A stretch of 64,000 bases of DNA, from the NCBI RefSeq assembly GCF_001659985.1, contig NZ_LYCS01000001.1:124001-188000 (forward strand). Reading direction: 5' to 3'. The position numbers and the translations under genes are program-made. Below are positions 1-9,219 of this stretch, piece by piece. Below the pieces are notes generated by a model that searched no databases, was not told the origin of the DNA, and saw nothing but the letters and a program-made list of their open reading frames with translations. The stretch is from Oceanobacillus sp. Castelsardo (lineage in GTDB: Bacteria > Bacillota > Bacilli > Bacillales > Amphibacillaceae). The first letter of the stretch is position 1. The number at the start of each line of letters is the position of its first letter.

Positions 1-27
1 AATAATCTGTACACATTAGGTGTGTAA
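1..27 (+). CDS. possible 3' end of an upstream gene (menG position)
   Basis: Frame 1 is open from the window edge to a TAA at 25-27 and would give the tail NNLYTLGV. In Bacillaceae the gene just before hepT is the demethylmenaquinone methyltransferase menG, so this may be its last codons. Only eight residues are visible and they resemble MenG tails only loosely, so this is a positional guess. Confidence 0.25.
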   Translation, partial: NNLYTLGV

Positions 28-54
28 CTTCTGGTAAGTATAAAGGTGAAGCAC

Positions 55-1026
55 ATGAAACTTCCAAAGACATATGGATATTTAAAAAAAGATTTAGATT
101 TTATTGAAAAATCATTACATCAAACAATTCAAGCTAATCATCCAATTTTACGTAATGCTTCAACAGAATTATTAAATGCTGGGGGGAAAAGAATTCGTCC
201 AGTATTTGTACTTCTTTCGGGACAATTAGGTGAATTTGATATCGAAAAAATTAAAAAAGTTGCTGTATCGCTAGAATTAATACATATGGCAACCCTTGTT
301 CATGATGACGTAATTGATGAAGCAGAATTAAGACGTGGAAAACCAACGATTAAAAAGCGATTTGGAAATCGAGTCGCTATGTATACTGGGGATTATATAT
401 TAGCGAGAGCATTAGAGGAAATTACCTCTCTTAAAAATCCTAATGTCCATCATATTTTATCTAAAACAATAGTAGAAGTATGTATTGGCGAGATAGAACA
501 AATGAAAGATCGGTTCAATTGGGATCAGGATTTAAGAAATTATTTAAGAAGAATTAAAAGAAAAACTGCTTTATTAATAGCGACTAGCTGCCAACTAGGT
601 GGTGTTGTTTCAGGACTTTCAGACAAAGAATCCAGGAAAATGTTCCAATACGGCTATTACATTGGAATGTCCTATCAAATTATTGATGATATTTTAGATT
701 TTACATCTACTTCTAAAGTACTAGGAAAACCAGCCGGTAATGATTTATTACAAGGGAACATTACACTGCCAATTCTATATGGGATGCATGATAAGGAATT
801 TAATCTGTTATTGAAAAGTACTTTTCATCATCCTGAAAACGTCTCAAAGAAAGAAATGAATGAAATCATAAATAAATTACATTCCATCGGTGCTATTGAA
901 AAATCCTATAAATTAAGTGAACAGTACTTGAAAAAGGCACTTCATACATTGGAAAGTCTCCCTGATCGAAAGGCAAGGAAGACTTTAGAAGATATTGCAA
1001 AGTTTATCGGTAAGAGACGCTCGTAA
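55..1026 (+). CDS. hepT: heptaprenyl diphosphate synthase component II
   Basis: Catalytic subunit of the heterodimeric trans-prenyltransferase that extends farnesyl diphosphate to heptaprenyl diphosphate, the side chain of menaquinone-7. Both Asp-rich Mg-binding motifs are visible: DDVID near residue 84 and DDILD near residue 210, with the GGKRIRP substrate-binding stretch near 43. A GTG at 46 is in frame, but AAAGGTG at 42-48 is correctly spaced for the ATG at 55, so 55 is chosen; the product is then 323 residues. The partner subunit hepS would lie outside the window. It precedes ndk as in B. subtilis. Confidence 0.95.
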   Translation: MKLPKTYGYLKKDLDFIEKSLHQTIQANHPILRNASTELLNAGGKRIRPVFVLLSGQLGEFDIEKIKKVAVSLELIHMATLVHDDVIDEAELRRGKPTIKKRFGNRVAMYTGDYILARALEEITSLKNPNVHHILSKTIVEVCIGEIEQMKDRFNWDQDLRNYLRRIKRKTALLIATSCQLGGVVSGLSDKESRKMFQYGYYIGMSYQIIDDILDFTSTSKVLGKPAGNDLLQGNITLPILYGMHDKEFNLLLKSTFHHPENVSKKEMNEIINKLHSIGAIEKSYKLSEQYLKKALHTLESLPDRKARKTLEDIAKFIGKRRS

Positions 1027-1041
1027 ATATGTTGTTATTTT

Positions 1042-1067
1042 CTAATAAATTTGATAAAATTTATTAG
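1042..1067. repeat. perfect inverted repeat between hepT and ndk
   Basis: CTAATAAATTT and AAATTTATTAG form an 11-bp perfect stem around GATA. No T-run follows, so it is a poor terminator. It may be an operator or mRNA hairpin ahead of ndk; the sequence alone does not decide. Confidence 0.45.
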
Positions 1068-1104
1068 GTAAGTCTAGTATGATACATATAGGGGTGTAAG
1101 GATT

Positions 1105-1551
1105 ATGGAGAAAACTTTTCTAATGGTAAAACCAGATGGGGTACAACGAAATTTAATTGGAGAAATCGTAAGTCGTTTTGAATCAAAGGGGTATAAGCTT
1201 GCGGGTGCTAAAATGATGTCAGTTTCCCAAGAACTAGCTGAACAGCATTATGGTGAGCATAAGGAAAAACCATTCTTTGGAGAATTGGTAGATTTCATCA
1301 CTTCCGGACCTGTATTTGCAATGGTTTGGGAAGGTGAAAATGTAATATGTACAGCACGGAACATGATGGGGAAAACAAATCCTTCTGAAGCTTCCCCTGG
1401 AACAGTTAGAGGAGATTATGGGCTAACTGTTGGGAAAAATGTGATACATGGTTCTGATTCTAAAGACAGTGCAGAACGTGAAATTAATCTATTTTTCAAT
1501 CAAGAAGAATTACTATCATATGAAAAACAAGATAGTTCTTGGATATATTAG
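1105..1551 (+). CDS. ndk: nucleoside diphosphate kinase
   Basis: Transfers the gamma-phosphate of ATP to other NDPs and dNDPs through a phosphohistidine. The sequence opens with the family signature [15 protein letters not shown] and carries the active-site histidine in NVIHGSDS near residue 115. The length of 148 residues is normal for the family. It has a good ribosome binding site (AGGGGTGTAAGG) and sits between hepT and cheR as in B. subtilis. A strong terminator follows at once, so it is probably transcribed separately from cheR. Confidence 0.97.
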   Translation: MEKTFLMVKPDGVQRNLIGEIVSRFESKGYKLAGAKMMSVSQELAEQHYGEHKEKPFFGELVDFITSGPVFAMVWEGENVICTARNMMGKTNPSEASPGTVRGDYGLTVGKNVIHGSDSKDSAEREINLFFNQEELLSYEKQDSSWIY

Positions 1552-1558
1552 TTTAGAT

Positions 1559-1588
1559 ACCTCCGTTTGATATAACGGAGGTTTTTTA
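1559..1588 (+). terminator. rho-independent terminator after ndk
   Basis: ACCTCCGTT pairs with AACGGAGGT across a short loop and is followed by TTTTTT. Confidence 0.9.
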
Positions 1589-1599
1589 GCAAATACGAA

Positions 1600-1662
1600 A
1601 AATTTGCATAAGTACAACTAAGGTATTCGCTATGAGAATAGCAATGCCATGTTTTCTAACTA
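1600..1662 (+). repeat. decayed copy of the interspersed element (see 41908-42222)
   Basis: The stretch with TTTGCATAAGTACAACTAAGG, then TTCGCT and GTTTTCT, resembles the reverse complement of about 42085-42145 (GCATAAGTGCAACTAAGG, CTTTCGCT, AGTTTTCT). It lies immediately before cheR and accounts for the apparent extra in-frame codons upstream of that gene. The similarity is by eye over about 55 bp. Confidence 0.5.
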
Positions 1663-1679
1663 GAGGGAGTGGTTGGTTG

Positions 1680-2456
1680 ATGATGGACGAAGACTATAAT
1701 CAATTTATTAAAAAAATACATAATAAATTAGGTATTAATCTTAACTTATACAAAGAAGCGCAAATGAGAAGGCGAATTACAACATTAAAAAACAAACGTG
1801 GTTTTACTAGTTTTAATAGCTATTATAATGCACTAATGACAAATGGAGATTTACTAAATGAATTCATAGATAGATTAACCATAAACGTTTCAGAATTCTA
1901 TCGAAATCCAAAAAGATGGGAAGTATTGAAGAATACTATTTTTCCTCAATTATTAAAAAATAATCATTCAATATCTATTTGGAGTGCAGCTTGTTCCACA
2001 GGCGAAGAACCGTATAGCTTAGCTATTTTATTACGGGAGTATTTTCCTAATATACGAGTAAGAATCCTGGCAACGGATCTAGATGAGAATGTATTACAAC
2101 GTGCAAAGGAAGGTATATATCCAAAACAGGCTTTAAAGGACCTTCCTCAACCACTAATTAATAAATATTTCACAGAAAAAAATCATCTTTTTCATATTGA
2201 CCCTTCATTAAAAAAAGACATTACATATAAAAAACATAATCTATTAGCGGATCCTTATCCTAATAATATGGATTTAATTGTTTGTAGAAATGTCGTTATC
2301 TATTTTACGGATGAGGCTAAGGATATAATTTATAATAATTTTGGAAAAGCCCTTAAACAAAACGGGGTCCTTTTTGTTGGAAGTACAGAACAAATCTTTA
2401 ACCCTAACCAATATAATTTTAAATTAATAGATACGTTTTTTTATCAGAAAAATTAA
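1680..2456 (+). CDS. cheR: chemotaxis glutamate methyltransferase CheR
   Basis: SAM-dependent O-methyltransferase that methylates glutamates on chemoreceptors during adaptation. Visible are an N-terminal helical domain with the Arg-rich RRRITTL, the SAM loop SAACSTGEEPYSLA near residue 101, ATDLD near 130 and CRNVVIYF near 200. An in-frame ATG at 1632 exists, but those codons come from a repeat relic. GAGGGAGTGG at 1663-1672 is spaced for ATGATG at 1680, giving 258-259 residues, the usual CheR length. It lies between ndk and aroC as in B. subtilis, away from the main che operon. Confidence 0.93.
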   Translation: MMDEDYNQFIKKIHNKLGINLNLYKEAQMRRRITTLKNKRGFTSFNSYYNALMTNGDLLNEFIDRLTINVSEFYRNPKRWEVLKNTIFPQLLKNNHSISIWSAACSTGEEPYSLAILLREYFPNIRVRILATDLDENVLQRAKEGIYPKQALKDLPQPLINKYFTEKNHLFHIDPSLKKDITYKKHNLLADPYPNNMDLIVCRNVVIYFTDEAKDIIYNNFGKALKQNGVLFVGSTEQIFNPNQYNFKLIDTFFYQKN

Positions 2457-2525
2457 TCTATGAGAGTGATTAAGATATTAAAGGTAATTTATTTATAAAA
2501 TTTTTATCACAAATAATAGAATATA

Positions 2526-2534
2526 TGCTATAGT
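2526..2534 (+). promoter_or_regulatory. candidate extended -10 promoter of the aro operon
   Basis: TGCTATAGT is an extended -10 (TGn-TATAGT) about 50 bp before aroC; the -35 region is poor. Confidence 0.4.
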
Positions 2535-2585
2535 AGTTAGAAAATATTTAGCATTCAAAAATATGTTGATAAAGGAGAATGTAAT

Positions 2586-3755
2586 TTGCGTTACTTAACA
2601 GCAGGAGAATCTCATGGAAAACAATTAACAACTATAATAGAAGGTTTACCGGCACAAATGCCAATTACAAAAGAGGATATTAATGAATCATTACTAAGAA
2701 GACAAGGTGGTCATGGTAGGGGGAAAAGACAACAAATCGAAAAAGATTTAGTGAATATTACTGGCGGAATTCGTCATGGATATACATTAGGTTCTCCTAT
2801 TTCGCTCGTTATTAGTAATGATGATTTTAAACATTGGACTGATATTATGGGGGAAGATCCTATTGCCGATGACGCAGAAGTAAGAAGGGTTGTATCTAAA
2901 CCAAGACCTGGACATGCTGATTTAAATGGTGCATTAAAATATGGGCATCGCGACATGCGAAATGTATTAGAACGTTCTTCCGCTAGAGAAACAGCTGCAC
3001 GTGTTGCTGCTGGAGCTGTTGCTAAAACATTTCTTAAACAACTTGGAATTGAAGTTGTAGGCTATGTTAAAGAAATAGCTGGTATACGAGCTAAAGATGT
3101 GGACTCTTTAACAAGTGAAGAAAGAAAATCTATATCTTCCGAGTCTCCCGTTATGGTGCTTGATAAAGATGTTGAAAAAGAAATGATGGATAAAATCGAT
3201 GAAACTAAGAAAATTGGGGATTCAATCGGAGGTGTCTGTGAAGTTTATGTAGAAGGAATGCCTGCAGGGATTGGCTCCTATGTTCACTACGACCGTAAAC
3301 TTGATGCAAGAATAGCTGGTTCTGTCATGAGTATTAATGCTTTTAAAGGTGTTGAATTTGGGATAGGCTTTGAAGCTGCAAGAAAAAATGGTAGTGAAGT
3401 TCATGATGAAATTGCTTGGAGCGAAGAAAAAGGTTACTACCGTACAACGAATAGATTAGGTGGTTTTGAGGGTGGTATGACTTCTGGTATGCCAATTGTA
3501 GTTCGTGGTGTGATGAAACCTATTCCAACTCTCATGTTAAAACCTCTACAAAGTGTTGATATTGAAACGAAAGAACCATTTAAAGCAACTGTTGAAAGAT
3601 CCGATGCCTGTGCGGTCCCTGCTGCTTCAGTAGTGATGGAACATGTTGTGGCATTTGAACTTGCCAAAGCGATTACTGAGCAATTTCCTAATGATCAATT
3701 CTCAAAACTTAAAAAGGCTATGGATGAATATCGTGAAGAAATAAGGTGTTTTTAA
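2586..3755 (+). CDS. aroC: chorismate synthase
   Basis: Converts 5-enolpyruvylshikimate-3-phosphate to chorismate using reduced FMN, the last step of the shikimate pathway; B. subtilis calls it aroF. The N-terminal [13 protein letters not shown], the [13 protein letters not shown] stretch and the [15 protein letters not shown] segment near residue 128 are family signatures. The start is TTG, preceded by AAAGGAGAAT. The product has 389 residues, normal for Gram-positives. Its TAA overlaps the aroB ATG (TAATG), so translation is probably coupled. It is the first gene of the aroC-aroB-aroH-tyrA-aroA operon. Confidence 0.97.
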   Translation: MRYLTAGESHGKQLTTIIEGLPAQMPITKEDINESLLRRQGGHGRGKRQQIEKDLVNITGGIRHGYTLGSPISLVISNDDFKHWTDIMGEDPIADDAEVRRVVSKPRPGHADLNGALKYGHRDMRNVLERSSARETAARVAAGAVAKTFLKQLGIEVVGYVKEIAGIRAKDVDSLTSEERKSISSESPVMVLDKDVEKEMMDKIDETKKIGDSIGGVCEVYVEGMPAGIGSYVHYDRKLDARIAGSVMSINAFKGVEFGIGFEAARKNGSEVHDEIAWSEEKGYYRTTNRLGGFEGGMTSGMPIVVRGVMKPIPTLMLKPLQSVDIETKEPFKATVERSDACAVPAASVVMEHVVAFELAKAITEQFPNDQFSKLKKAMDEYREEIRCF

Positions 3756-4825
3756 TGGAAGAGCTTGAGGTTAAATCCAGTACACATGAATATAAAATAA
3801 TGATTGGTGAGGGTATCAGGTATACCCTTCATCAATATATACCTAAAAAATATTCATCTATCTTAATTATCACGGATGATAAAGTGGCTAAATTACACCT
3901 TGATGCGGTTAAAGAAAGTTTAGCAAATGAGAAAGTCTATGAATCCATTATTCCAGCAGGAGAACAATCAAAAAGTATAGATGTTTTCTATCGCTTACAT
4001 ACGGACGCTATTCAATATGGGTTAGATCGTAAATCTCTTGTAGTTGCTTTAGGTGGTGGAGTCGTAGGGGATTTAGCTGGATTTGTGGCTGCTACATATA
4101 TGCGCGGAATAGATTTTATACAAGTTCCTACTACTATATTGGCACATGATAGTAGTGTGGGTGGGAAAGTAGCAATAAACCATGAATTCGGTAAGAACAT
4201 GATTGGTAACTTTTATTCCCCCGTAGCTGTAATTTACGATGTGGAAACATTATCTACACTAAGTGACAGAGAAATACGTTCTGGATATGCTGAAATAATT
4301 AAAGAAGCTTTAATTTCCGATGAAACTACTTTTGAACAGTTAATGAACCTACGTTTAAATGAAATCTCAAACGATGAATTAAAAGAACAGTTATCATTTG
4401 GTATTAAAGTAAAAGCGAAAATTGTGGAAGAAGATGAAAAAGAGTCGGGTGTGAGAAAGTACTTAAACCTAGGTCATACTTTAGGCCATGCTATTGAAGC
4501 TGAATTGAGTTATGGAAGATTAACTCATGGGGAAGCAGTTGCAATAGGGTTGTTGTTTGCGTTATATGTAAGTAATAAAGAGTTCAAGGCTGATTTACCT
4601 CTAGAATCATTACTTACTTGGTTTAAATACAATGATTATCCGCTTAATATAAGTGATTGTAAAGTTGAAAAATTAGTCGAAACAATGAAATCGGATAAAA
4701 AGGCTACAAACAAAAAAATTCAAATGGTACTTTTAGAGGAAATTGGTAAACCAACTGTAAAAGATTTAGATGATGAAGTAATCGATTCATACTTACAATC
4801 GTTTATGGAAAAGGTGATTAAATGA
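3755..4825 (+). CDS. aroB: 3-dehydroquinate synthase
   Basis: Second shikimate-pathway step: NAD- and metal-dependent cyclisation of DAHP to 3-dehydroquinate. The NAD-binding loop LGGGVVGDLAGFVA lies near residue 99, HDSSVGGK near 130, and the metal-binding histidines in NLGHTLGHAIE near 236 and THGEAVA near 256. An in-frame GTG at 3746 overlaps aroC further, but AAGGTG at 3743-3748 is spaced for ATG 3755. It overlaps the aroH start by four bases (ATGA). Confidence 0.96.
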   Translation: MEELEVKSSTHEYKIMIGEGIRYTLHQYIPKKYSSILIITDDKVAKLHLDAVKESLANEKVYESIIPAGEQSKSIDVFYRLHTDAIQYGLDRKSLVVALGGGVVGDLAGFVAATYMRGIDFIQVPTTILAHDSSVGGKVAINHEFGKNMIGNFYSPVAVIYDVETLSTLSDREIRSGYAEIIKEALISDETTFEQLMNLRLNEISNDELKEQLSFGIKVKAKIVEEDEKESGVRKYLNLGHTLGHAIEAELSYGRLTHGEAVAIGLLFALYVSNKEFKADLPLESLLTWFKYNDYPLNISDCKVEKLVETMKSDKKATNKKIQMVLLEEIGKPTVKDLDDEVIDSYLQSFMEKVIK

Positions 4826-5190
4826 CAAGGGGTATACGTGGGGCAACTACAGCGGTTACAAATGATGAAAAAGAAATTTTAGATGTAACAAAAAAATTAG
4901 TAGAAGAAATGATAGAAAAAAATAGGGTACAAGCAACTGATGTATCACATGTTTTTATTTCTGTCACTAAAGATTTAACAGCCGCTTTTCCGGCTAAAGT
5001 ATTAAGGAGCATTGAAGGTTGGAAATATGTACCCGTCATGTGTATGGCAGAAATTGATGTACCTAACAGTCTTGAAAAATGCATTCGGGTAATGATGGTA
5101 ACCAATACAACCATACCACAGGAAGAAATCCATCATATTTATCATAATGAAGCGGTAAAACTAAGACCAGATTTAATTAAGGGTGAATAA
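4822..5190 (+). CDS. aroH: chorismate mutase, AroH class
   Basis: Monofunctional trimeric chorismate mutase that makes prephenate for tyrosine and phenylalanine. At 122 residues it is an AroH-type enzyme rather than an AroQ helical one. The residues matching the known B. subtilis active-site Arg7, Glu78 and Arg90 are Arg6 in RGIRGATT, Glu77 in CMAEIDV and Arg89 in KCIRVMM. It overlaps aroB by four bases. In B. subtilis the trp operon and hisC follow; here tyrA follows after only two bases. Confidence 0.95.
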   Translation: MTRGIRGATTAVTNDEKEILDVTKKLVEEMIEKNRVQATDVSHVFISVTKDLTAAFPAKVLRSIEGWKYVPVMCMAEIDVPNSLEKCIRVMMVTNTTIPQEEIHHIYHNEAVKLRPDLIKGE

Positions 5191-5192
5191 GT

Positions 5193-6293
5193 TTGAATCA
5201 AACAATATTAATTGCGGGTTTAGGTCTAATTGGTGGATCACTTGCAATCAATCTATCAAAAACAAACGAAGATCATGTAATCGGCTTTGACATAAGAGAA
5301 GATAGTTTAAATTTTGCATTACATAATGGAATCATTCATGAAGCTAGTACAAATTTCACTGAAGCAGCTCAAAATGCAGATATTATTTTTCTGGCTGCCC
5401 CTATATCAGAAACTATTAGATTATTAAAGGAACTAGATACAATCTCTTTAACTAAAGAAGTAATAGTGACCGATACATCATCCGTAAAAGGAACAATTAT
5501 CGAGACAGCTAAACAAATACAAAACGAGAAAGTTATTTTTATAGGTGGGCATCCTATGGCCGGCTCCCATAAAAAAGGAGTTGAAGCAGCAAAAGGACAT
5601 TTATTTGAGAACGCAATTTATGTTCTTACTCCATCTGTACGTAGTAAAGAGGCAGACGTAAAAACTCTTAAGGATATTTTGAAACCTACGAAATGCAAAT
5701 TTGTTGTTCTAAATTCGGACGAACATGATGAAATGACTGGAGTTGTATCTCATTTTCCACATTTAATTGCTTCATCTCTCGTTCATCAAGCAAGAAAGTG
5801 GCAAGAAACTCATTCTTTTTTACCAAATCTTGCAGCAGGGGGATTCCGAGATATTACTAGAATTGCTTCAAGCAATCCAGAGTTATGGCAGGATATCTTT
5901 TATCATAATCGTCAGAAACTTTTAACATTATTAGAAGGCTGGATACAAGAGATGAAAGATATACATTCACTTGTTGAAAATAATGAAAAGCAAGAAATGA
6001 TTACATATTTAACGAATGCCAAAAATTATCGGGATGGATTGCCTGTTAAGAGTAAAGGGGCAATTCCAGGATTTTATGATATATATGTCGATATTGCTGA
6101 TAAACCAGGTGCAATTGCATCCATTGTACTACTTTTAGCGAATATGAAAATAAGTATTAAAAACATTGAGATTTTAGAGATTAGGGAAGGTATTACAGGA
6201 GCGTTGCGCTTAAGCTTCTATACAAAAGAAACACAACAAAATAGCTTAGATATTTTAGCGAATCACGGATATGAAGCAACGATTCAAGAATAA
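5193..6293 (+). CDS. tyrA: prephenate dehydrogenase with C-terminal ACT domain
   Basis: Oxidative decarboxylation of prephenate to 4-hydroxyphenylpyruvate for tyrosine synthesis. A Rossmann motif GLGLIGGSLA starts at about residue 9, the catalytic-domain GGHPMAGS and SHFPHLIA stretches follow, and residues from about 296 form an ACT domain (DIADKPGAIASIVLLL), expected to sense an aromatic amino acid. It starts with TTG after AGGGTGAATAAG. It directly follows aroH because trpEDCFBA and hisC are absent here. Confidence 0.95.
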   Translation: MNQTILIAGLGLIGGSLAINLSKTNEDHVIGFDIREDSLNFALHNGIIHEASTNFTEAAQNADIIFLAAPISETIRLLKELDTISLTKEVIVTDTSSVKGTIIETAKQIQNEKVIFIGGHPMAGSHKKGVEAAKGHLFENAIYVLTPSVRSKEADVKTLKDILKPTKCKFVVLNSDEHDEMTGVVSHFPHLIASSLVHQARKWQETHSFLPNLAAGGFRDITRIASSNPELWQDIFYHNRQKLLTLLEGWIQEMKDIHSLVENNEKQEMITYLTNAKNYRDGLPVKSKGAIPGFYDIYVDIADKPGAIASIVLLLANMKISIKNIEILEIREGITGALRLSFYTKETQQNSLDILANHGYEATIQE

Positions 6294-6313
6294 GTAAGGG
6301 AAGTGAAATAAAC

Positions 6314-7600
6314 ATGGCAGAAGTAACACTAGCACCTTGTAACCACGCTTTATCTGGAGAGATAGAAGTACCTGGTGATAAGTCCATTTCACATCGTGCT
6401 ATTATTTTAGGTTCCTTAGCAAATGGTGTTACAAACATTACCAACTTTTTAGATGGCGAAGATTGTATGCGTACGATTCATGCTTTTCAATCGATGGGTG
6501 TTTCTATTACGAAAGAAGGATCCACCGTTACAATTGATGGAAAAGGTATTTCGGCGTTAAAGGAACCAAAAGAGCCTTTATATTTTGGGAATTCAGGTAC
6601 AACAACGCGGTTAATGCTTGGAATATTATCGGGATTAAACTTTTTTACTACAATTTATGGTGATGAGTCACTTGCAAAAAGACCGATGGATCGGGTTGTA
6701 AATCCACTTCGCGAAATGGATGCAACCATTGATGGAAGAAATACTGGTAATCTGTTACCACTTTCTATTCGTGGAAAACAATTAAAAGGAATGGAATATA
6801 CATTACCTGTAAAAAGTGCACAAGTAAAATCCGCTGTATTATTAGCAGGTTTATTCGCAGACGGTAACACAACTGTCGTTGAGAAAACTCAAACAAGAGA
6901 TCATACAGAAAACATGCTTGAAGCTTTTGGAGCTGATATTACAAGAAGTGGTTTATCTACAACGATAACAAGTAATCATAAACTAATAGCTTCTGATGTA
7001 CATGTACCAGGTGATATTTCCTCTGCAGCTTTTTTCCTTGTGGCAGGTGCTATTGTTCAAGGTAGCGACATTACACTGAATAATGTTGGATTGAATGAAA
7101 CAAGAACAGGGATAATTGATGTTTTAATAAAAATGGATGCGGATCTTGAAATTCAAAACAAACGGTTGGTAAGTGGTGAATGGATTGGAGATATTACGAT
7201 TCGTCACTCAGAACTAAAAGGAATTACGATTGATGGAGAAATTATTCCACGATTAATCGATGAGATTCCGGTTATTGCCTTACTAGCTTCACAGGCAAAT
7301 GGGGAGACCGTTATTAAAGATGCGGAAGAATTAAAAGTAAAAGAAACGGACAGAATTGCGGCTGTAGTTGACGTTTTATCCACTTTAGGTGCAAATATCC
7401 AAGGAACGGAAGATGGTATGATTATCAAAGGTAAAACCCCTTTAAAAGGTGGAAAAATCGCATCATACCATGACCATAGAATAGCAATGATGGGCGCAAT
7501 CGCTTCCCTAGTTACAAACGACACTGTTACAATAGATGACGCATCATCCATATCTATTTCCTATCCAAGTTTCTTTGAACATTTGAATTCCTTAAAGTAG
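6314..7600 (+). CDS. aroA: 3-phosphoshikimate 1-carboxyvinyltransferase (EPSP synthase)
   Basis: Joins phosphoenolpyruvate to shikimate-3-phosphate; called aroE in B. subtilis. The substrate-binding motifs PGDKSISHRA (near residue 19), NSGTTTRL (near 95), KRPMDRV, RLIDEIPV, KETDRIAA and YHDHRIAM are all present, so the enzyme should be active. The length of 428 residues is normal. It is the last gene of the operon and is followed by a strong terminator. Confidence 0.97.
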   Translation: MAEVTLAPCNHALSGEIEVPGDKSISHRAIILGSLANGVTNITNFLDGEDCMRTIHAFQSMGVSITKEGSTVTIDGKGISALKEPKEPLYFGNSGTTTRLMLGILSGLNFFTTIYGDESLAKRPMDRVVNPLREMDATIDGRNTGNLLPLSIRGKQLKGMEYTLPVKSAQVKSAVLLAGLFADGNTTVVEKTQTRDHTENMLEAFGADITRSGLSTTITSNHKLIASDVHVPGDISSAAFFLVAGAIVQGSDITLNNVGLNETRTGIIDVLIKMDADLEIQNKRLVSGEWIGDITIRHSELKGITIDGEIIPRLIDEIPVIALLASQANGETVIKDAEELKVKETDRIAAVVDVLSTLGANIQGTEDGMIIKGKTPLKGGKIASYHDHRIAMMGAIASLVTNDTVTIDDASSISISYPSFFEHLNSLK

Positions 7601-7604
7601 AATA

Positions 7605-7640
7605 AAAAAGAGCTTACCTTTATTATGTAAGCTCTTTTTC
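7605..7640 (+). terminator. terminator of the aro operon
   Basis: AAAAAGAGCTTAC pairs with GTAAGCTCTTTTT. The long complementary A and T runs make it usable in both directions. Confidence 0.93.
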
Positions 7641-7716
7641 CTTTTAGAAATAAAATATTCATATTATGTTAGAATGTTGGGTAAGACAAAGCGTATTTTA
7701 TGAAATATAATATTAT

Positions 7717-7879
7717 ACATATAAAGTGAAGCTTCAATCAGTGGGTGGTCCTTACCTCCCCCCACTGATTGTTAGTTTTAACGAATGGGGCTTTTACTGG
7801 CTGCCCGTCCCCTATTTACAATTCTTGGATTCTCCTCAAATTCTTGATGTGGGGGCCATACAGCCAGTTAACCTGCGAT
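7717..7879 (-). repeat. structured dispersed element, copy 1 (possible ncRNA)
   Basis: On the minus strand this sequence matches 24783-24932 over its whole length: a GCAGGTTAACTGGCTG edge, a conserved GAGGAGAATCCAAGAATT loop, a CAATCAGTGGG...CCCACTGATTG hairpin with loop GGAGGTAAGGA, and a CACTTTATATG edge. Stem arms differ between the copies but still pair (ACTGGCTG/CAGCCAGT here), suggesting a conserved RNA or DNA fold. It fills the gap between the aro terminator and ypiA. The identity of the family is not known to me. Confidence 0.75.
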
Positions 7880-7929
7880 AAATTAGCTTTCTAAGATCTC
7901 ACTTTAATAAATGAAAGGATGAGTGTACA

Positions 7930-9192
7930 TTGGACACCATACTTGAAGCATATCAATTAATGGAAAATAATCAACCAGAAAAAGCTATACAATTGTTAAA
8001 ACAATATGAGTCAAAAGCGAATGACGATGAAAAATTTACGATTGCACAAATGTATATGCAAATTGGTTTCTTGCAAGAAGCAAGTACTATTTTACATAGA
8101 TTACTTCAAAAATACCCTACTGAAAGTGAAATATTAATTACACTTGCGGAGGTTTATATTGAAATAGAAGAAGACGAACAAGCTATGGAGTTACTGAATC
8201 AAATCAATGAGGAAGATACCGCTTATACACAAGCTTTAATACAATTAGCAGATTTATATCAAGCACAAGGATTATTTGAAGTAGCTGAACAGAAATTATT
8301 AAAAGCAAAACAAATAGAGCCTAATGAGGAAATTATTGACTTTGCTCTTGGGGAATTATATTTCTCAATCGGAGAGTATAAAAAAGCAATTTTATACTAT
8401 GAAAAAGTAAAAATAGAGGAAGTGAGAAACATTTCTCTTAGAAGTCGATTAGGAGAAGCTAATGCTGCAATTGGTGAGTACGAAAAAGCCTTAACTTATT
8501 ATCAGGATAATAACCAAAAAGATCCTGATTATCTTTATCGTTATGGAATTACGGCTTATCAAGCAGATAGGGTAGACATTGCTATTAAGGCTTGGGAAAA
8601 AGTTGTAGATCTTGATCCATATTATCATACCGTATACCAACATTTAGCCCAAGCTTATGAAGATGAGGGGAGACTAGAAGAAGCCTTTGAAACGGCTAAA
8701 AATGGTCTGCAATTTGATGAATTTAATAAAGAATTATTTTTTATAAGTGGAATGGTTGCAAATAAACTTAATAAAGTAAAAGAAATGGAAAAATATCTAA
8801 AAGAAGCTGTAGCATTAGATCCAGATTATAAACAGGCTGTATTATCCTTAGTGGATCATTATAAAAATATAGGTGAACATGAGAAAGTTATTGATTTGCT
8901 TAATGAAATAAAAAGAACTGGAGCAGAGGATTCTTTGTATGACTGGGAATTAGCCCGAGCAAATAATGAAATAGAATCCTTTGACAATGCATTAAAACAC
9001 TATAATGATGCATATAATGGTTTAAATCAAGATAGTGACTTCTTAAAAGAATATGGTTATTTTCTAACGGAAGAAGGGAGGATAGAACAAGCAATACCAG
9101 TATTTAAATCATATCTTTCCATTGTACCAATAGATGCGGAAATTGAAGAATTTCTTCATCGGTTAAAGCAAACAAGTGAAGACGAAATATAA
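7930..9192 (+). CDS. ypiA: tetratricopeptide-repeat protein YpiA
   Basis: A 420-residue protein made almost wholly of TPR helices, with repeats such as FEVAEQKLLKAKQIEPNEE and EKALTYYQDNNQKDPDY. No signal peptide or membrane segment is visible, so it is expected to be cytosolic and to act by protein-protein contacts; its partner is unknown. It starts with TTG after AAAGGATGAG. The position ahead of ypiB, ypiF and qcrABC is as in B. subtilis. Confidence 0.9.
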   Translation: MDTILEAYQLMENNQPEKAIQLLKQYESKANDDEKFTIAQMYMQIGFLQEASTILHRLLQKYPTESEILITLAEVYIEIEEDEQAMELLNQINEEDTAYTQALIQLADLYQAQGLFEVAEQKLLKAKQIEPNEEIIDFALGELYFSIGEYKKAILYYEKVKIEEVRNISLRSRLGEANAAIGEYEKALTYYQDNNQKDPDYLYRYGITAYQADRVDIAIKAWEKVVDLDPYYHTVYQHLAQAYEDEGRLEEAFETAKNGLQFDEFNKELFFISGMVANKLNKVKEMEKYLKEAVALDPDYKQAVLSLVDHYKNIGEHEKVIDLLNEIKRTGAEDSLYDWELARANNEIESFDNALKHYNDAYNGLNQDSDFLKEYGYFLTEEGRIEQAIPVFKSYLSIVPIDAEIEEFLHRLKQTSEDEI

Positions 9193-9194
9193 AT

Positions 9195-9212
9195 ACGTGT
9201 TCAAAAAGGAGG
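9195..9212 (+). promoter_or_regulatory. ypiB ribosome binding site resembling the repeat end
   Basis: ACGTGTTCAAAAAGGAGG just before ypiB is nearly the same as the inverted right end of the element at 41908-42222 (GTGTTCAAAAAGGAGGATG). The Shine-Dalgarno sequence may derive from, or coincide with, that repeat. Confidence 0.35.
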
Positions 9213-9219
9213 GAACTAA

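Noticed and set aside
1632-1679. Extra N-terminal codons of cheR
   Set aside because: They fall in a repeat relic, and the Shine-Dalgarno sequence fits ATG 1680.
7717-7879. Bacillaceae-1 RNA motif
   Set aside because: That motif is described with two RUCCU terminal loops; only one such loop can be found here and no rRNA operon is near.
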